Below, piece by piece: positions 1-9,805 of a stretch of DNA of 35,425 bases. Each line of letters opens with the position of its first letter. The stretch's first letter is position 1. The stretch is from an uncultured Myxococcaceae bacterium (GTDB taxonomy: Bacteria > Myxococcota_A > Polyangia > Polyangiales > Ga0077539): assembly GCA_945952225.1 (NCBI GenBank), contig CAMFHP010000093.1:1-35425 (forward strand), written 5' to 3'. Below the pieces are notes generated by a model. The model saw nothing but the letters and a program-made list of their open reading frames with translations, did no database searches and had not been told where the DNA came from. A program made the position numbers and the translations under genes.

Positions 1-40
1 CACCGCGCGCGCGGGGTGCTTGTCGAGCGACGCGTGTCGT

Positions 41-2029
41 TCAGCGCGCGTCGGCCTCGGCGAAGAGCGCGCGGAGCGTCTTGAGCTGCGCGTCGCGGAA
101 CGAGTAGCGGTTCGCGTCGACGCTCGCTGCGAGGGCCTCGCGCTCCGCGGGGGTGAAGCCGGCGAGCAGCGCGCGCATCGTGGACTCATCGCAGTCGCGC
201 ACGGCCTGGAGCGTCGCGTTCACCGAGAGCTGGCTGCGCACCGCGCGGTCGCCGAGGGCGCGGCGGCAGAGCGCGTCGCGCAGGTCGTCGGTGGCGTCGT
301 CGTCCCGTGCGCGGTCGAGAAGGTCTTCGACGAAGCGCGCGCGGTCCTTCCGGTCGGACACCTCGTCGACGAGGGCGAGCGCGCGGTCGATGCGCGCGTC
401 GAAGGTCGCCGTCGCGAGCGCGTGCTGCACCTCCGTGGCGGCCGTGCGGACGCGGTCGCACTGGCGCGTGTCGAGCATCAGGGCCACGGCCTCGCCCTCG
501 GTGCGTCCCGTCGCGCGGAGCGTGGCGATCCATCGTTCCGCGAGCGCGCGTTTGCCCGCGGTGTCGGTGCTGTGCGAGAGCGCGACCCAGCCCGCGCCCG
601 AGAGCAGCGGGAGCGTGCCGAGCGCGTCGACCATCGCGTTGAAGAGGCGCAGCGTGGGGGCGTCCCACGCGTCGAGGTCGTCACCGAGAAGCTTCATCGC
701 GCCGCGCATGAGCTTCTTGCGATCCTGCGGAGACATCGCGACGCGCTTCGGCTTCGGCCCTTCGCCCGACGCCGCCCACGCGAGCACCTCGCGCCAGCGC
801 GCGCCGTTCGACATGTCGCCCTCCAGCAGCGGACGGGCCTGCTCCACCACCGACGCGCGCTCGCCGCGACGCTTCTTCGCGGGCTTCTCGGGCGCCGCCG
901 GGGGCGCTTCGGTGACCGTGTGTTCGGGGATCGGCGCGACCCACGCGGGGTGGGCCTTCGCGAGCTCGCGCACCTCGTCGAGGAGGTCGTTGGCGAGCGT
1001 GGCGATCACCGTAGCGGGGGCCTTCGGATGCTGCGCGATCTCGGCGCGCACGTCGGACTCTCCCGCCGCTGCGAGGAGCGCGAAGTCGTCGTCGGTGAGG
1101 TCGTCGCGACCGGCGAGGGCCATGCGTCGCGTGAGCGATCCCTTCTTCAACATCGGCGCCCACAGCGCGCGCGGGAACGAGGGGTTTCGCAGCGCCGCGG
1201 TGGTGGCCTCGGGCGGTCCGCGGCGCACGATGGCTTCGAGCGTGGCGACGGCGGCGGAGGGATTGGCGCCCACGGCGGCGCGCACGGGGCCGGTGCCGCG
1301 GCTCGCGAGGTGTTCGAGCGCGTCGGCGGGCGCATCGCGACGACCGGCCAGGGCGAGCTCCATGGGGTACGAGGGCGCGTCGAAGCCCGAGAGCGCCTTC
1401 GCCTCGGACCAGGTGAGCGCGGCGCAGCGCGCGAGCACGCAGCGCGACGACGGATCATCGGCCGCACGGAGCAGGGCCACGAGCGCATCGGGGAGCGCGT
1501 ACACAGGCTCGCTCCACTGGTGGCAGAGCGTGAGCGCGTGCGCGTCGGAGAGGCGCTGCCACGCGTCGGGCATCGCGGCGTTGAAGTGGCGTTCGTGGAG
1601 TCGCGCGAGGAGGGCGGGCGCGTCGGCGGCTTCGAACTCCCGGCGCTTCGCGAGGCGTCCGACGTACCAGAGCGGCGCCGCGGCGATGAGCGCGGGCAGC
1701 AGCGAAGGGTCGAGGGAGGGCGCATCGAACACGTGGGACCAGAAGCGTCGCGAGGCCGTCTCCAGCAGCCTCGGCGCGTCGAGGAGGAGCAGCGGCAGCG
1801 CGGGGTTCGAGAGCATCTCGACGGGCATCGCGCGGAACACCTCGGGCGCGAGCGTCGGCGGCAGCGAGGCAGAGCGCGCGATGGCCGTGCGCATGCGCGT
1901 GCGGAGGTTCGGCGAGAGCGTGCGCACGTCGCGCCACGCGGCGGTGAGCGTGGGACCGTCGGCGTCACCGCGCTCGATGCGTTCAATGCGCGCGAGCTGC
2001 GACGCGCGCTCCGTGGGGCTGAGAGGCAT
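41..2029 (-). CDS. Repeat-rich protein of unknown function, third gene of a MoxR/VWA module
   Basis: 662 aa, no signal peptide or membrane segment, so probably cytoplasmic. The chain is almost all helical and Ala/Leu/Arg-rich. The middle (about residues 200-370) carries irregular units resembling leucine-rich-repeat-variant or HEAT-like repeats, with phrases such as RRDAPADALEHLASRG and AQHPKAPATVIATLAND. A basic/proline-rich stretch (around 'APPAAPEKPAKKRR') separates this from the C-terminal half. I chose the ATG at 2029 because it lies 7 nt after the stop of the upstream metallopeptidase/VWA gene and has GGAG about 12 nt upstream; an in-frame ATG further up would overlap that gene. Its position right behind the MoxR and VWA genes suggests a scaffold or substrate adaptor for them (inference). 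No family recognised with certainty. Confidence 0.8.
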   Translation of the reverse strand: MPLSPTERASQLARIERIERGDADGPTLTAAWRDVRTLSPNLRTRMRTAIARSASLPPTLAPEVFRAMPVEMLSNPALPLLLLDAPRLLETASRRFWSHVFDAPSLDPSLLPALIAAAPLWYVGRLAKRREFEAADAPALLARLHERHFNAAMPDAWQRLSDAHALTLCHQWSEPVYALPDALVALLRAADDPSSRCVLARCAALTWSEAKALSGFDAPSYPMELALAGRRDAPADALEHLASRGTGPVRAAVGANPSAAVATLEAIVRRGPPEATTAALRNPSFPRALWAPMLKKGSLTRRMALAGRDDLTDDDFALLAAAGESDVRAEIAQHPKAPATVIATLANDLLDEVRELAKAHPAWVAPIPEHTVTEAPPAAPEKPAKKRRGERASVVEQARPLLEGDMSNGARWREVLAWAASGEGPKPKRVAMSPQDRKKLMRGAMKLLGDDLDAWDAPTLRLFNAMVDALGTLPLLSGAGWVALSHSTDTAGKRALAERWIATLRATGRTEGEAVALMLDTRQCDRVRTAATEVQHALATATFDARIDRALALVDEVSDRKDRARFVEDLLDRARDDDATDDLRDALCRRALGDRAVRSQLSVNATLQAVRDCDESTMRALLAGFTPAEREALAASVDANRYSFRDAQLKTLRALFAEADAR

Positions 2030-2036
2030 CGGGGAA

Positions 2037-3145
2037 CTACACTCCGCGAAGTCGCGTGACCTCGCCGAAGGGGAACTGCTCACGCGCGAGTCCGCCCGCG
2101 GTCACCACCCAGAGCACGGGCTCGGGCGGCGCGTCGGCGGGAAAGGTTCCGTACCCGTCGGTGAGGTAGACGAGCACGCGCATCGTGTCGTCGCGGGTGC
2201 GCGCCGCGTGGTCGAAGAAGGGGATGAAGCTCGTTCCGCCGCCGCCGCGCGGTGCGGGAATGCGCTCGACGTCGGTGAGCGCGTACGGGCCGTCGAGGGC
2301 CGCGTCGCAGTACGAGAGCCGCGCGTCGACGTGGGGATACGACGCGACGATGCCGCGGAGTTCTCCCACGAACGCGTCGAGCTGGCGCGCGCTGATCGAG
2401 CCGCTCGTGTCGAGGGCCACGTCGACGCGGAGCGACTCGGTGTCGAGCGCGTCGAGGTAGAGCCCGCGGTGGATGAACCGTCGGTCGAAGCCCGCGAAGT
2501 CGTCGGGCGTGCGCGTGAGAAAGCGCCACAGCGCCACGCGCCAGTCGATCTCGGGCGCGGTCACCTCGCGGAGCGCGCGGAGGAGGCCCGCGGGGAGCGT
2601 TCCCATGCCGAGGCCGGTCATGCATTCGGCGTGGGCGAGGGCCTCGCGCCAGTGCGCCTCACGGTGCGCGCGGAGGGCTTCTCCGTCGGGTGTTTCGGTG
2701 CCGGGCGCGTCGCGGAGGTCGCGGAGAGCGAGCGCGATCACGCGGCCTTCGAGGCGCTCGTAGACCTCTTCGACGGGGAGCGCTTCGAGCGACGCCTCGC
2801 GCACGCCGCCTGCGGGGAGTGCGATGGCGGGGAGCGACGCGATCATGCCGTTCACCACGATGTCGGCGGCGACGTTCCAGCGCAGGGGCTCGCGTGCGCC
2901 GCGGCGGTCGACGTGGAGCAGCGCCGCGTGGAGCACCTCGTGGAGCAGCAGTCCGTCGAACTCGGCGGAGGTGAGCGCCGCGGTGCCCGTGGGGTTCACG
3001 TAGAGGTCGCGTCCGTCGGTGGCCGCGAGCGCGACGGACTCGTCGGGCACCACGCGCGCGAAGAGCAGCAGCGCGCCGAAGAACGGCAGCCGCGCGCGGA
3101 GTCGCACCCGTGAGGCCGAGAGGCGCGTGTCGAAATCCGCGGCCA

Positions 3146-3146
<1 letters not shown>
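2037..3146 (-). CDS. Metallopeptidase-like plus VWA-like domain protein (DUF2201 type)
   Basis: 369 aa. The N-terminal half has HEVLHAALLH (H69, E70, H73, H78), the HExxH signature of the putative metallopeptidase domain of the DUF2201 family, followed by WNVAADIVVNG (about 90-100), typical of the same family. The C-terminal half is VWA-like: DTSGS at 246-250, a threonine at about 305 and LTDG at 328-331 make a plausible metal-ion-dependent adhesion site. Such proteins are known to occur beside MoxR ATPases, where the VWA partner is thought to pass substrates to the AAA+ motor. The ATG at 3146 shares one base with the TGA of the MoxR gene (TGATG), which fixes the start and implies translational coupling. 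Whether it cleaves protein is not shown by sequence. Confidence 0.88.
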
Positions 3147-4141
<995 letters not shown>

Positions 4142-4177
4142 GGGCGCACCGCGGAGTGTCGGAGGGAGTGCATCGCG

Positions 4178-4200
4178 GCCCGCGAGGCTCGTTCGCGGGC
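4178..4200 (-). terminator. GC-rich hairpin between lipoprotein and MoxR genes
   Basis: Perfect 8-bp stem GCCCGCGA / TCGCGGGC with a 7-nt loop, placed after the stop of the lipoprotein gene (4267) and before the MoxR start (4141). No T-run follows on the minus strand, so an intrinsic terminator is only one possibility; in such GC-rich DNA a chance stem is also likely. The rest of 4142-4266 shows nothing else. Confidence 0.25.
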
Positions 4201-4266
4201 GCCGCGGGCGTCAAGCGATGCGATGGGTGGAGGAGCGTGCGGTGGAGGCGGGGACGGTGCGACGGA

Positions 4267-6033
4267 TCAGTACGAGAGGGTGAAGGTGTTTCCCGTGCGG
4301 ATCTCGTAGCGAACGATGCTGGTGTTGTTGTGCACGATGATCAGGTCGTTGGGCTCGCGCGGATCGAAGACCCAGCCCCCGCGGAGCTGGAAGTTCTGCC
4401 CGAGCGGACCGCGGATGTGCTTGTACCAGTCGGCCGTCGAGAACGAGTTGGTGAGGTCGTCGCGGTTGCCGTCGGTGAGGTTCACCGCGACGATCGACGT
4501 GCTGTTGCCGCCGCCGGTGGTCCACATCACGTTGCGCGCGGCGTCCCAGCCGAGCCAGCGGTCGCCCATCGCGGCGCCGCGGCCGACGCCCGCCATGAGG
4601 TCCGCGTTCGAGACCACCGTGCGGTCGCCGTTCATGAGGTTGATGCGCACGAGCGCCGACGCGTTGCGGCCGTAGAGGAAGCCGTCGGTGTGCACCAGCA
4701 GCGCGCGCCAGTCGAAGCGCATGAGCGAGACGTTGCCCGCGCCGATGTCCATGCCGCGCCACGCGTTCATGGGGCCGCTCGTCGAGGCGGGGTCGTTGAA
4801 GTAGCGCGTCACCCACGAGCAGGTGCGTCCGTCGGCGCTGATGCGAATGATGCCGTTGGGGCCCACGGGGGCGCCGTTGGGCTGCACGCCGAAGTAGTGG
4901 TTGCCCTGCGCGTCCATGCTCCACCCCGACTGGTGGAGCTGCACCACGCGCACGCCGAGGAGGGCCGTGTCGGGCACGCCGTTCCAGCACTGGTCGGTGT
5001 TCACCGTGTCGCTCGGGCGCTGGCCCGTGAGCGCCGCGCGGATCTCTTCGCGCCACACGAGCGTGCGGCGTCCGGTGGTGAGGTCCACGCGCCAGATCTG
5101 GCTGCCGAGGCCCGCGCCCGCGACGTACGCGTACACGTTGCCGTCGGGGCCGCGCTTCACGTCGCGAATGGCGCCGATGTCGTCGGCGATGAGCGCGTTC
5201 GACGAGCACTCCGTCGGCGAGGCGCCACAGCCGATGCGCCGCACGCCCATCACCGGGTCGTTGTAGGTGCCCGAAATGATGCGTCGCGCGCCGGTGTCGA
5301 TGTTGATGCCGAAGATGAGCCCGACGTTGTTGAAGGGCGCGTCGGAGTAGTACCCGCCGATGATGAGCTCGCGGGTCTCGGGGTTGATGAACCCGCCCGA
5401 GTAGCCCTTGTCACCGCGAAGGTCGACCACGCCGGGGCCCGTGCCGATGCGCGTGCGCTGCGCGAGGATCGACGGCGGGCTGCAGCGGTCGAAGCGGCTG
5501 TCCATCGAGATCATGCGGGTGAGCTGGTTCTGGCACCGGCAGTCGATGGGGAGGCGCGTCGGGAGGTTCAGCGCCTGGTTCACCATGTTGTCGCACGACA
5601 GCGGCCACGCCTCGCTCATGAGCTGGCGGTTGTCGACGGACGACACGCACTCGAACTCGGGGGCCATGCCGCGGGGCTGCGGGCCGTAGAGGTTGCGGTT
5701 CGCGCAGTACGCGCGGCACGCGCCGCCGGTGCCCGGATCGAGGCACTCACGGTTCGTGAGGCAGCGGCTCGTGTTGGGGTCGAGCACGGGCTGAAAGCCC
5801 GAGGGGCACATGCCCGCGACGCGCACGGCCCAGCGCGTGGGGTCGTTGTAGTTCACGCCGCCGTCGGCGAGCGGGCCCGTGGTGCCCGTGTCGGTGGTCG
5901 CGGGGCGGTCCGTGGCCGTCGCGGCATCGGTCGTGGCGCCGCCGTCGGCGGGCTGCGCAGGCGTGTCGCCGCAGGCAGCGAGGTGGAGGCTCAGCGAGGC
6001 GGTGACGAAGAGAGAGAAGTACCAACGGGACAT
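4267..6033 (-). CDS. Cysteine-rich, beta-propeller-like lipoprotein
   Basis: 588 aa. A lipoprotein signal peptide ends in LAAC with C21 as the lipidated residue, followed by a low-complexity Ala/Thr/Asp/Gly linker (22-60), a style common in myxobacterial surface lipoproteins. Residues 76-184 hold ten more cysteines (76, 91, 97, 106, 110, 129, 147, 165, 167, 184), suggesting a disulfide-rich module. From about 190 to the end, recurring units such as GPDGNVYAYVAGAG, IWRVDLTTGRRTLV, MDAQGNHYFG and IVAVNLTDGNRDDLTN resemble NHL/SMP-30-like propeller blades. It is probably anchored in the outer membrane or periplasm. The ATG at 6033 begins directly with the signal peptide; longer in-frame starts would bury it. 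Function unknown; no enzyme motif seen. Confidence 0.85.
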   Translation of the reverse strand: MSRWYFSLFVTASLSLHLAACGDTPAQPADGGATTDAATATDRPATTDTGTTGPLADGGVNYNDPTRWAVRVAGMCPSGFQPVLDPNTSRCLTNRECLDPGTGGACRAYCANRNLYGPQPRGMAPEFECVSSVDNRQLMSEAWPLSCDNMVNQALNLPTRLPIDCRCQNQLTRMISMDSRFDRCSPPSILAQRTRIGTGPGVVDLRGDKGYSGGFINPETRELIIGGYYSDAPFNNVGLIFGINIDTGARRIISGTYNDPVMGVRRIGCGASPTECSSNALIADDIGAIRDVKRGPDGNVYAYVAGAGLGSQIWRVDLTTGRRTLVWREEIRAALTGQRPSDTVNTDQCWNGVPDTALLGVRVVQLHQSGWSMDAQGNHYFGVQPNGAPVGPNGIIRISADGRTCSWVTRYFNDPASTSGPMNAWRGMDIGAGNVSLMRFDWRALLVHTDGFLYGRNASALVRINLMNGDRTVVSNADLMAGVGRGAAMGDRWLGWDAARNVMWTTGGGNSTSIVAVNLTDGNRDDLTNSFSTADWYKHIRGPLGQNFQLRGGWVFDPREPNDLIIVHNNTSIVRYEIRTGNTFTLSY

Positions 6034-6422
6034 CGGGTGCTCCGTGCGTAGGCGGCTCCCTGCGACGACCCGGTGCGCGTCCGCCGGCACCCGACGATGG
6101 GTGAAGGTGCGGTGGCACGGGACAAACAGGGACACCGGTCGTGTGGGGTCCGCGGCACCATACGCCAGAGGGGGGCGGCTTCTCGCGCACAAACGTCACA
6201 GGGGCGCGCCGAATCTGTGCACGAATGAACGTTCAAGGGCTGTGCTGTGCGAACTTCGGCCGTTCCGTGCGTGCGATGGGCGTTCTCGACGCTGCGCGCG
6301 TGCGCCCCGTGGCCGGATGCGTCTGCGCGTCGTGACTTCGGCGGAAGTGGGGATGGGGTTGTCGAAAGACGAAGGTCTGGCGTTGCGCTGACCGGGGCTG
6401 CGAGGTGGGTGGCAGACGCGCG
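6034..6422. other. 389-bp gene-free region upstream of the lipoprotein
   Basis: No convincing gene on either strand. It should hold the minus-strand promoter of the lipoprotein gene. A perfect 10-bp palindrome TGAACGTTCA lies at 6226-6235, and on the minus strand the same bases give a possible -35-like TTGAAC, but no good -10 box follows at 16-18 bp. A short stem ACTTC-GGCG-GAAGT sits near 6334-6348, downstream of the zinc-ribbon gene, without a T-run. Nothing else stands out. Confidence 0.4.
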
Positions 6423-6617
6423 CTACGTGAGGTCGTAGAGGTTCGAGGCGCCCGCGAAGAGCAGCGCGTGCGAGCAGCGCGTGCAGGCGAGGGAGACGTA
6501 CGGGAGCTTCTGCGAGGCGTCGCCGCTCCACACCTTCACGTCGGTGCGTCGGAACTTCTGCGACCCGCAGAGCGGGCACGTGGGGCGGGGCTTCGCGGGG
6601 TTCGTCGTGTCGCTCAT
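6423..6617 (-). CDS. Small zinc-ribbon protein
   Basis: 64 aa. Two CxxC knuckles, C14-P-L-C17 and C45-T-R-C48, form a classic four-cysteine zinc ribbon with the strands between them. Proteins of this type are usually annotated as hypothetical; some bind nucleic acid or a protein partner, but nothing here tells which. The ATG at 6617 is the only sensible start. It lies 40 nt downstream of the SRPBCC gene on the same strand and may share its transcript. Confidence 0.8.
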   Translation of the reverse strand: MSDTTNPAKPRPTCPLCGSQKFRRTDVKVWSGDASQKLPYVSLACTRCSHALLFAGASNLYDLT

Positions 6618-6657
6618 GGGCTGCGACTGTGCCCACTCGCGCGTCGTCGCGATAGGG

Positions 6658-7134
6658 CTACGCGCCGGTGCCTTCGAGCACGCGCGCGCCGACCTCGCGG
6701 GCCGTGATCTGGTGGCGGTAGGCGAACATCTTGTCGAGCCGTCGGCGCACCCACCATCCCGCGACGGGCTGCGCGAGCGCGTCGAGCGGGAGCTCGTACG
6801 TGATGCGGTCGATGAGCCAGGCGTTGCCCTGCCCGTCGGGCTCCACGCGATGCACGTGGCGCCACGCGCGAAAGGGACCGGACTCCGCGCGGTCGACGAA
6901 CTCGACGCCGGGCTCGTAGCGCTCGTGTACGGCGGCCCAGCGGAGCCATGCAGGGCCCACCTTCGTCTCGATCTCGACGCGCACGCCGGCCTCGATGCCG
7001 TGGCCCGTGCGAGAGACCACGCGCACCGACTCCCAGGGCGGCGCGAGCAGGGTGAAGGCCTCGGGGCGCTCGTGAAAGGCGAACACCTCCGCGGGCGGCG
7101 CGGCGATGCGGGAGCGGTATTCGACGGTGGTCAT
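6658..7134 (-). CDS. SRPBCC-fold (START/polyketide-cyclase-like) protein
   Basis: 158 aa. It starts MTTVEYRSRIAAPPAEVFAF, the usual first strand of the SRPBCC hydrophobic-ligand fold (PxxxVFaf), continues with ERPEAFTLLAPPWESVRVV and ends in a long helix (about 130-150). The pattern resembles the SRPBCC domain of the YfcH/'cell division inhibitor' type proteins, which often stand alone. The ligand is unknown. The ATG overlaps the TGA of the upstream four-TM gene by 4 nt (ATGA at 7131-7134), which fixes the start and implies coupled translation. Confidence 0.88.
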   Translation of the reverse strand: MTTVEYRSRIAAPPAEVFAFHERPEAFTLLAPPWESVRVVSRTGHGIEAGVRVEIETKVGPAWLRWAAVHERYEPGVEFVDRAESGPFRAWRHVHRVEPDGQGNAWLIDRITYELPLDALAQPVAGWWVRRRLDKMFAYRHQITAREVGARVLEGTGA

Positions 7135-8348
7135 CGGCCCTGCGATGCGCGCGGGGCCTCTGCGGCTTCGGGCGTCGCGGCGTGGGCGAGGGCGCGCTGC
7201 ATGGTCGGATCGGCGACGAGCTCCACGGCCACACGCACGCGCGAGCCCGCGTCGGACTGGTCGAGCGCGCGCAACGCGAGGGCCGCACCGAGGCGCTGCT
7301 CGGGGGTCACCGAGGGCGAGGCGAGCACGCGCGTGAGGTCGTCGGGCGTGAGGGCCACGTCGCGGTACGAGTGGCTCCGCACGGAGTCGATGAAGGCGTC
7401 GCGCCACGACTCCGCGGTGGTGTGCGCGGGCGACGTGAGCACGCGGGTGAGCGCGTCGGGGAGCGCGAGCTGGTGGTAGCCCATCGCGTCGCGGATGCGT
7501 CGCACGACGGCGCGCGCGTCGCCGCCGGTCTCCATGCGGTAGCGGCGCACCTCGCCGGAGGTGAGCATGAGCTCCACGGTCTCGGGCTGCGAGGGCGCGA
7601 TCTGCACGGCGCGCAGGGCGTAGAGCGGGAGGTACGTGCGCGCCCAGCCGCGTCCGGCGTACACGCCGTCGGCGCCGATGGTGAGGTCGACGTGGCCCAC
7701 GGAGCGCGCCGCGAGCCAGTACGACGGCGCCATCATCAGGTACATGAGCGCGATGTTGACGCCGTGTGATGCGCCACCGGCCAGGCGCTCGGCGAGGAAC
7801 ATCGCGAGGCCCATGAAGGGCGCGCCGAACCATCCGCCGAAGAAGTACGCGAACACGCCCTGGAGCAGCGGGCGGTTGGTCACGATGCGCGCCGCGCGTC
7901 GGTCGGCGCCGAGGCCCAGCGCGTCGAGCCAGCGCTGCGCGGTCTGCTCGTCGGGCACGTCGATGTCGTAGCGCGTGCCCTCGCGGTCGGTGACGCGGAG
8001 CTGCCACGCGAGCGCGCCCTGACGAACGATCCCTTCGGCGAGCGCCTCGCGCGGGAGCACCACCGTGTCGCCGCCCGTGTGCAGCGTGAGTCCGTCGCGG
8101 CGGCAGGTGACCTCACGCCACGCCGACGCGGGCTGCGCGCGCACGAGCCCCCACAACATTGCGGCGAGGGCCGTGGTGAGCGCGAGGAGCGAGAACCCCG
8201 TCGTGGCCGCGTCGGAGAAGGGCAACATCGCGACGCCGAGCACGAAGCCCGCGAGCACCGACACCCCGGCGATGCGGCGGGCACGGGACCGCGCGCCCAT
8301 GGCGGCGATCGTGACGTTCGTGCGGAGCTGCTCGAAGGGTTCGCTCAT
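7131..8348 (-). CDS. Four-TM membrane protein of unknown function
   Basis: 405 aa. Two transmembrane helices near the N-terminus (about 27-44 and 50-69) and two more in the middle (about 160-185 and 195-215) flank beta-rich, PH-like stretches (about 75-145 and 220-270, for example VDLTIGADGVYAGRGWARTYL). The C-terminal third is helical and cytoplasm-like. No family recognised. The ATG at 8348 follows 73 nt of non-coding DNA upstream. Coupling to the SRPBCC gene suggests that the two work on the same membrane or lipid ligand (inference). Confidence 0.8.
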   Translation of the reverse strand: MSEPFEQLRTNVTIAAMGARSRARRIAGVSVLAGFVLGVAMLPFSDAATTGFSLLALTTALAAMLWGLVRAQPASAWREVTCRRDGLTLHTGGDTVVLPREALAEGIVRQGALAWQLRVTDREGTRYDIDVPDEQTAQRWLDALGLGADRRAARIVTNRPLLQGVFAYFFGGWFGAPFMGLAMFLAERLAGGASHGVNIALMYLMMAPSYWLAARSVGHVDLTIGADGVYAGRGWARTYLPLYALRAVQIAPSQPETVELMLTSGEVRRYRMETGGDARAVVRRIRDAMGYHQLALPDALTRVLTSPAHTTAESWRDAFIDSVRSHSYRDVALTPDDLTRVLASPSVTPEQRLGAALALRALDQSDAGSRVRVAVELVADPTMQRALAHAATPEAAEAPRASQGR

Positions 8349-8421
8349 GCGGTCGACGCCGTGAAGAACACGGCGGGCCGCGGAGTGTAGTCCCGTCGCG
8401 ATGCGAACGGTGATGCGTCGA

Positions 8422-9327
8422 TCAGCGGAGCCAGGTGAGGCCCACGGTCGCGCGCGCCGTGGCCGTGGCGTTGGCGCCGAGGCCGTCGATCCAGGGGTCG
8501 AGGGCGACGGCGAAGGTCCATTGCAGGCGGTCGACGCGGAGGTTCGCGCCGAGGGCCACGGTGAGCCTTCGCGCGAGGGAGTCGGGCACGCGCACGCCGT
8601 CGCGCCACGCGTCGAGCTCCACGAGCTGCGAGGCGCTGCCCGTGAGGGTGAGCTCCCGCGTCGCGCGCCACGCGCCGAACACGGTGGCCGTGAGCCTTGG
8701 ACCGGGCGTCCACGTGCCGCCCGCGGCGCTCGTGGTGGGCGTGCGCACGCCCGCTTCGAAGGCCACGCCGACCTCGCCCGACGTGCGGTCGCGCAGGGCC
8801 CACTCGCCGCCGAGGGCGAACTCCCAGGTGCCGAGTCCGAGTCCCGCCACGCCGTTCGCGAGGGAGCCCGAGACGGCATCGCCCGTGGGCACACGCAGCG
8901 CGCCGGAGAGGGCCGCGCGGGTGTGCGGGAGCATGAGGGCGTCCCAGCGCGCGCGGGCCGTCACATCGCCCGCAGATACCGCGCGCACGGTCACGCCGGG
9001 CTGGTCCGCGGCGGTGTAGGCGAGGCCGCCGAGGAGGGCGAGTTCCACGGTGTCACGGGGCCTCCACGCGGCGCCCACTTCGAGGAGCGCGCGGCGCGTG
9101 CGCACGTCGTCGGCGGTGCGAAACGCGGTGCCGCGCTCGTTCCACGTGGCGACCTCCGTGAGGGCCGAGACGCTCGCGCGGAGGGCGAAGGATTCGTCGG
9201 GCGAGGTGAGCGCCGTGGTGGGCGCCGCGCCCGGTCCGCAGGGGCACGCGAGGGCCGCGGTGGGGGCGAGGGCGAGGGTGCTCGCGAGGGCCGCGCTACG
9301 GAATGAACGTGCTGACGAGGGCGACAT
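8422..9327 (-). CDS. Outer-membrane beta-barrel protein
   Basis: 301 aa. A signal peptide of about 28 residues ends in LAPTAALA before CPCGPG. The rest is a series of alternating amphipathic strands (for example TVELALLGGLAYTAA, WEFALGGEWALRDR, LTATVFGAWRATREL) and ends in an aromatic-containing strand VGLTWLR, as expected for an outer-membrane barrel of the transporter/'MetA pathway' sort. The ATG at 9327 lies inside the upstream lipoprotein gene (32-nt overlap) with GGGAG about 11 nt before it. An exported CPC motif just after the cleavage site could bind metal, but that is a guess. Confidence 0.82.
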   Translation of the reverse strand: MSPSSARSFRSAALASTLALAPTAALACPCGPGAAPTTALTSPDESFALRASVSALTEVATWNERGTAFRTADDVRTRRALLEVGAAWRPRDTVELALLGGLAYTAADQPGVTVRAVSAGDVTARARWDALMLPHTRAALSGALRVPTGDAVSGSLANGVAGLGLGTWEFALGGEWALRDRTSGEVGVAFEAGVRTPTTSAAGGTWTPGPRLTATVFGAWRATRELTLTGSASQLVELDAWRDGVRVPDSLARRLTVALGANLRVDRLQWTFAVALDPWIDGLGANATATARATVGLTWLR

Positions 9328-9688
9328 CGGAGCGCGCTCCCTGCGCGACGCGGAGGGTGATCGTCCAGCGGCCCGGCATCGTGAGGCGCAGGTCGTCGAC
9401 GGCGAAGCCCTCGTCGGTCGCGGTGATGTTCGCGACGGAGCGCTCGTGGTCGTGCGAGGGCATCTCGGCCACCACCTCGGCGACGCTGGCCTCGACGCCC
9501 TGTGCGTCCCAGGCGCGCACGGTGAAGGCGTTGACGCCGCGGCGGAATCCGCCATCGCGCACGGCGATTTCGACGCGGAAGGTGCCGCGCTCGGTGAGCG
9601 TCGGCGCAGCGTCGTCGGGCGCAGGGGCGCCGCATCCGGGGAGCGCGGTGAAGGTGAGTGCAGCGACGAGGAGCAGGCAGCGGTGCAT
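9296..9688 (-). CDS. YtkA/FixH-like lipoprotein
   Basis: 130 aa. The lipoprotein signal MHRCLLLVAALTFTALPGC places the lipidated residue at C19. The mature part is an immunoglobulin-like beta-sandwich with the phrase RLTMPGRWTITLRVAQG, typical of YtkA-like/FixH-related domains, which often appear with copper handling or cytochrome oxidase assembly. Its reading frame runs 32 nt into the following barrel gene, so both are made together. It diverges from regA, with only about 117 nt between them. The copper link is known for some relatives but not shown here. Confidence 0.82.
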   Translation of the reverse strand: MHRCLLLVAALTFTALPGCGAPAPDDAAPTLTERGTFRVEIAVRDGGFRRGVNAFTVRAWDAQGVEASVAEVVAEMPSHDHERSVANITATDEGFAVDDLRLTMPGRWTITLRVAQGARSDVALVSTFIP

Positions 9689-9736
9689 GGCGAACGGCGG
9701 CGTATGTCGTCGCGATCGCGGCGAAGTTCAAGTATG

Positions 9737-9753
9737 CGCGACAACGTGACGCA
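9737..9753. promoter_or_regulatory. Candidate RegA/PrrA-type binding site
   Basis: CGCGAC-AACGT-GACGCA matches the inverted half-sites described for PrrA/RegA (YGCGRC ... GNCGCR) with a 5-nt spacer. It sits in the short divergent region between the YtkA-like lipoprotein and regA, where autoregulation would act. Such GC-rich half-sites also arise by chance in this genome, and if regA started at 9734 the site would be coding. No clear -35/-10 pair is visible around it. Confidence 0.35.
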
Positions 9754-9805
9754 CGCCGCGCCGGTGCCCTCGCGAGGGCGCTCTGTGCGACACATCGGGC
9801 CGCTC

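Noticed and set aside
20-2059. Long plus-strand open frame opposite the repeat protein
   Set aside because: Arg/Ala/Glu-rich low-complexity translation typical of the complement of a GC-rich gene; no motif or ribosome site.
6226-6235. TGAACGTTCA as a LexA-type SOS box
   Set aside because: Known LexA sites need a spacer between GAAC and GTTC; here the halves touch, and no SOS gene is nearby.
6141-6391. Short plus-strand frames in the 6034-6422 gap
   Set aside because: Cys/Arg-rich translations without ribosome sites or conserved features; more likely non-coding.
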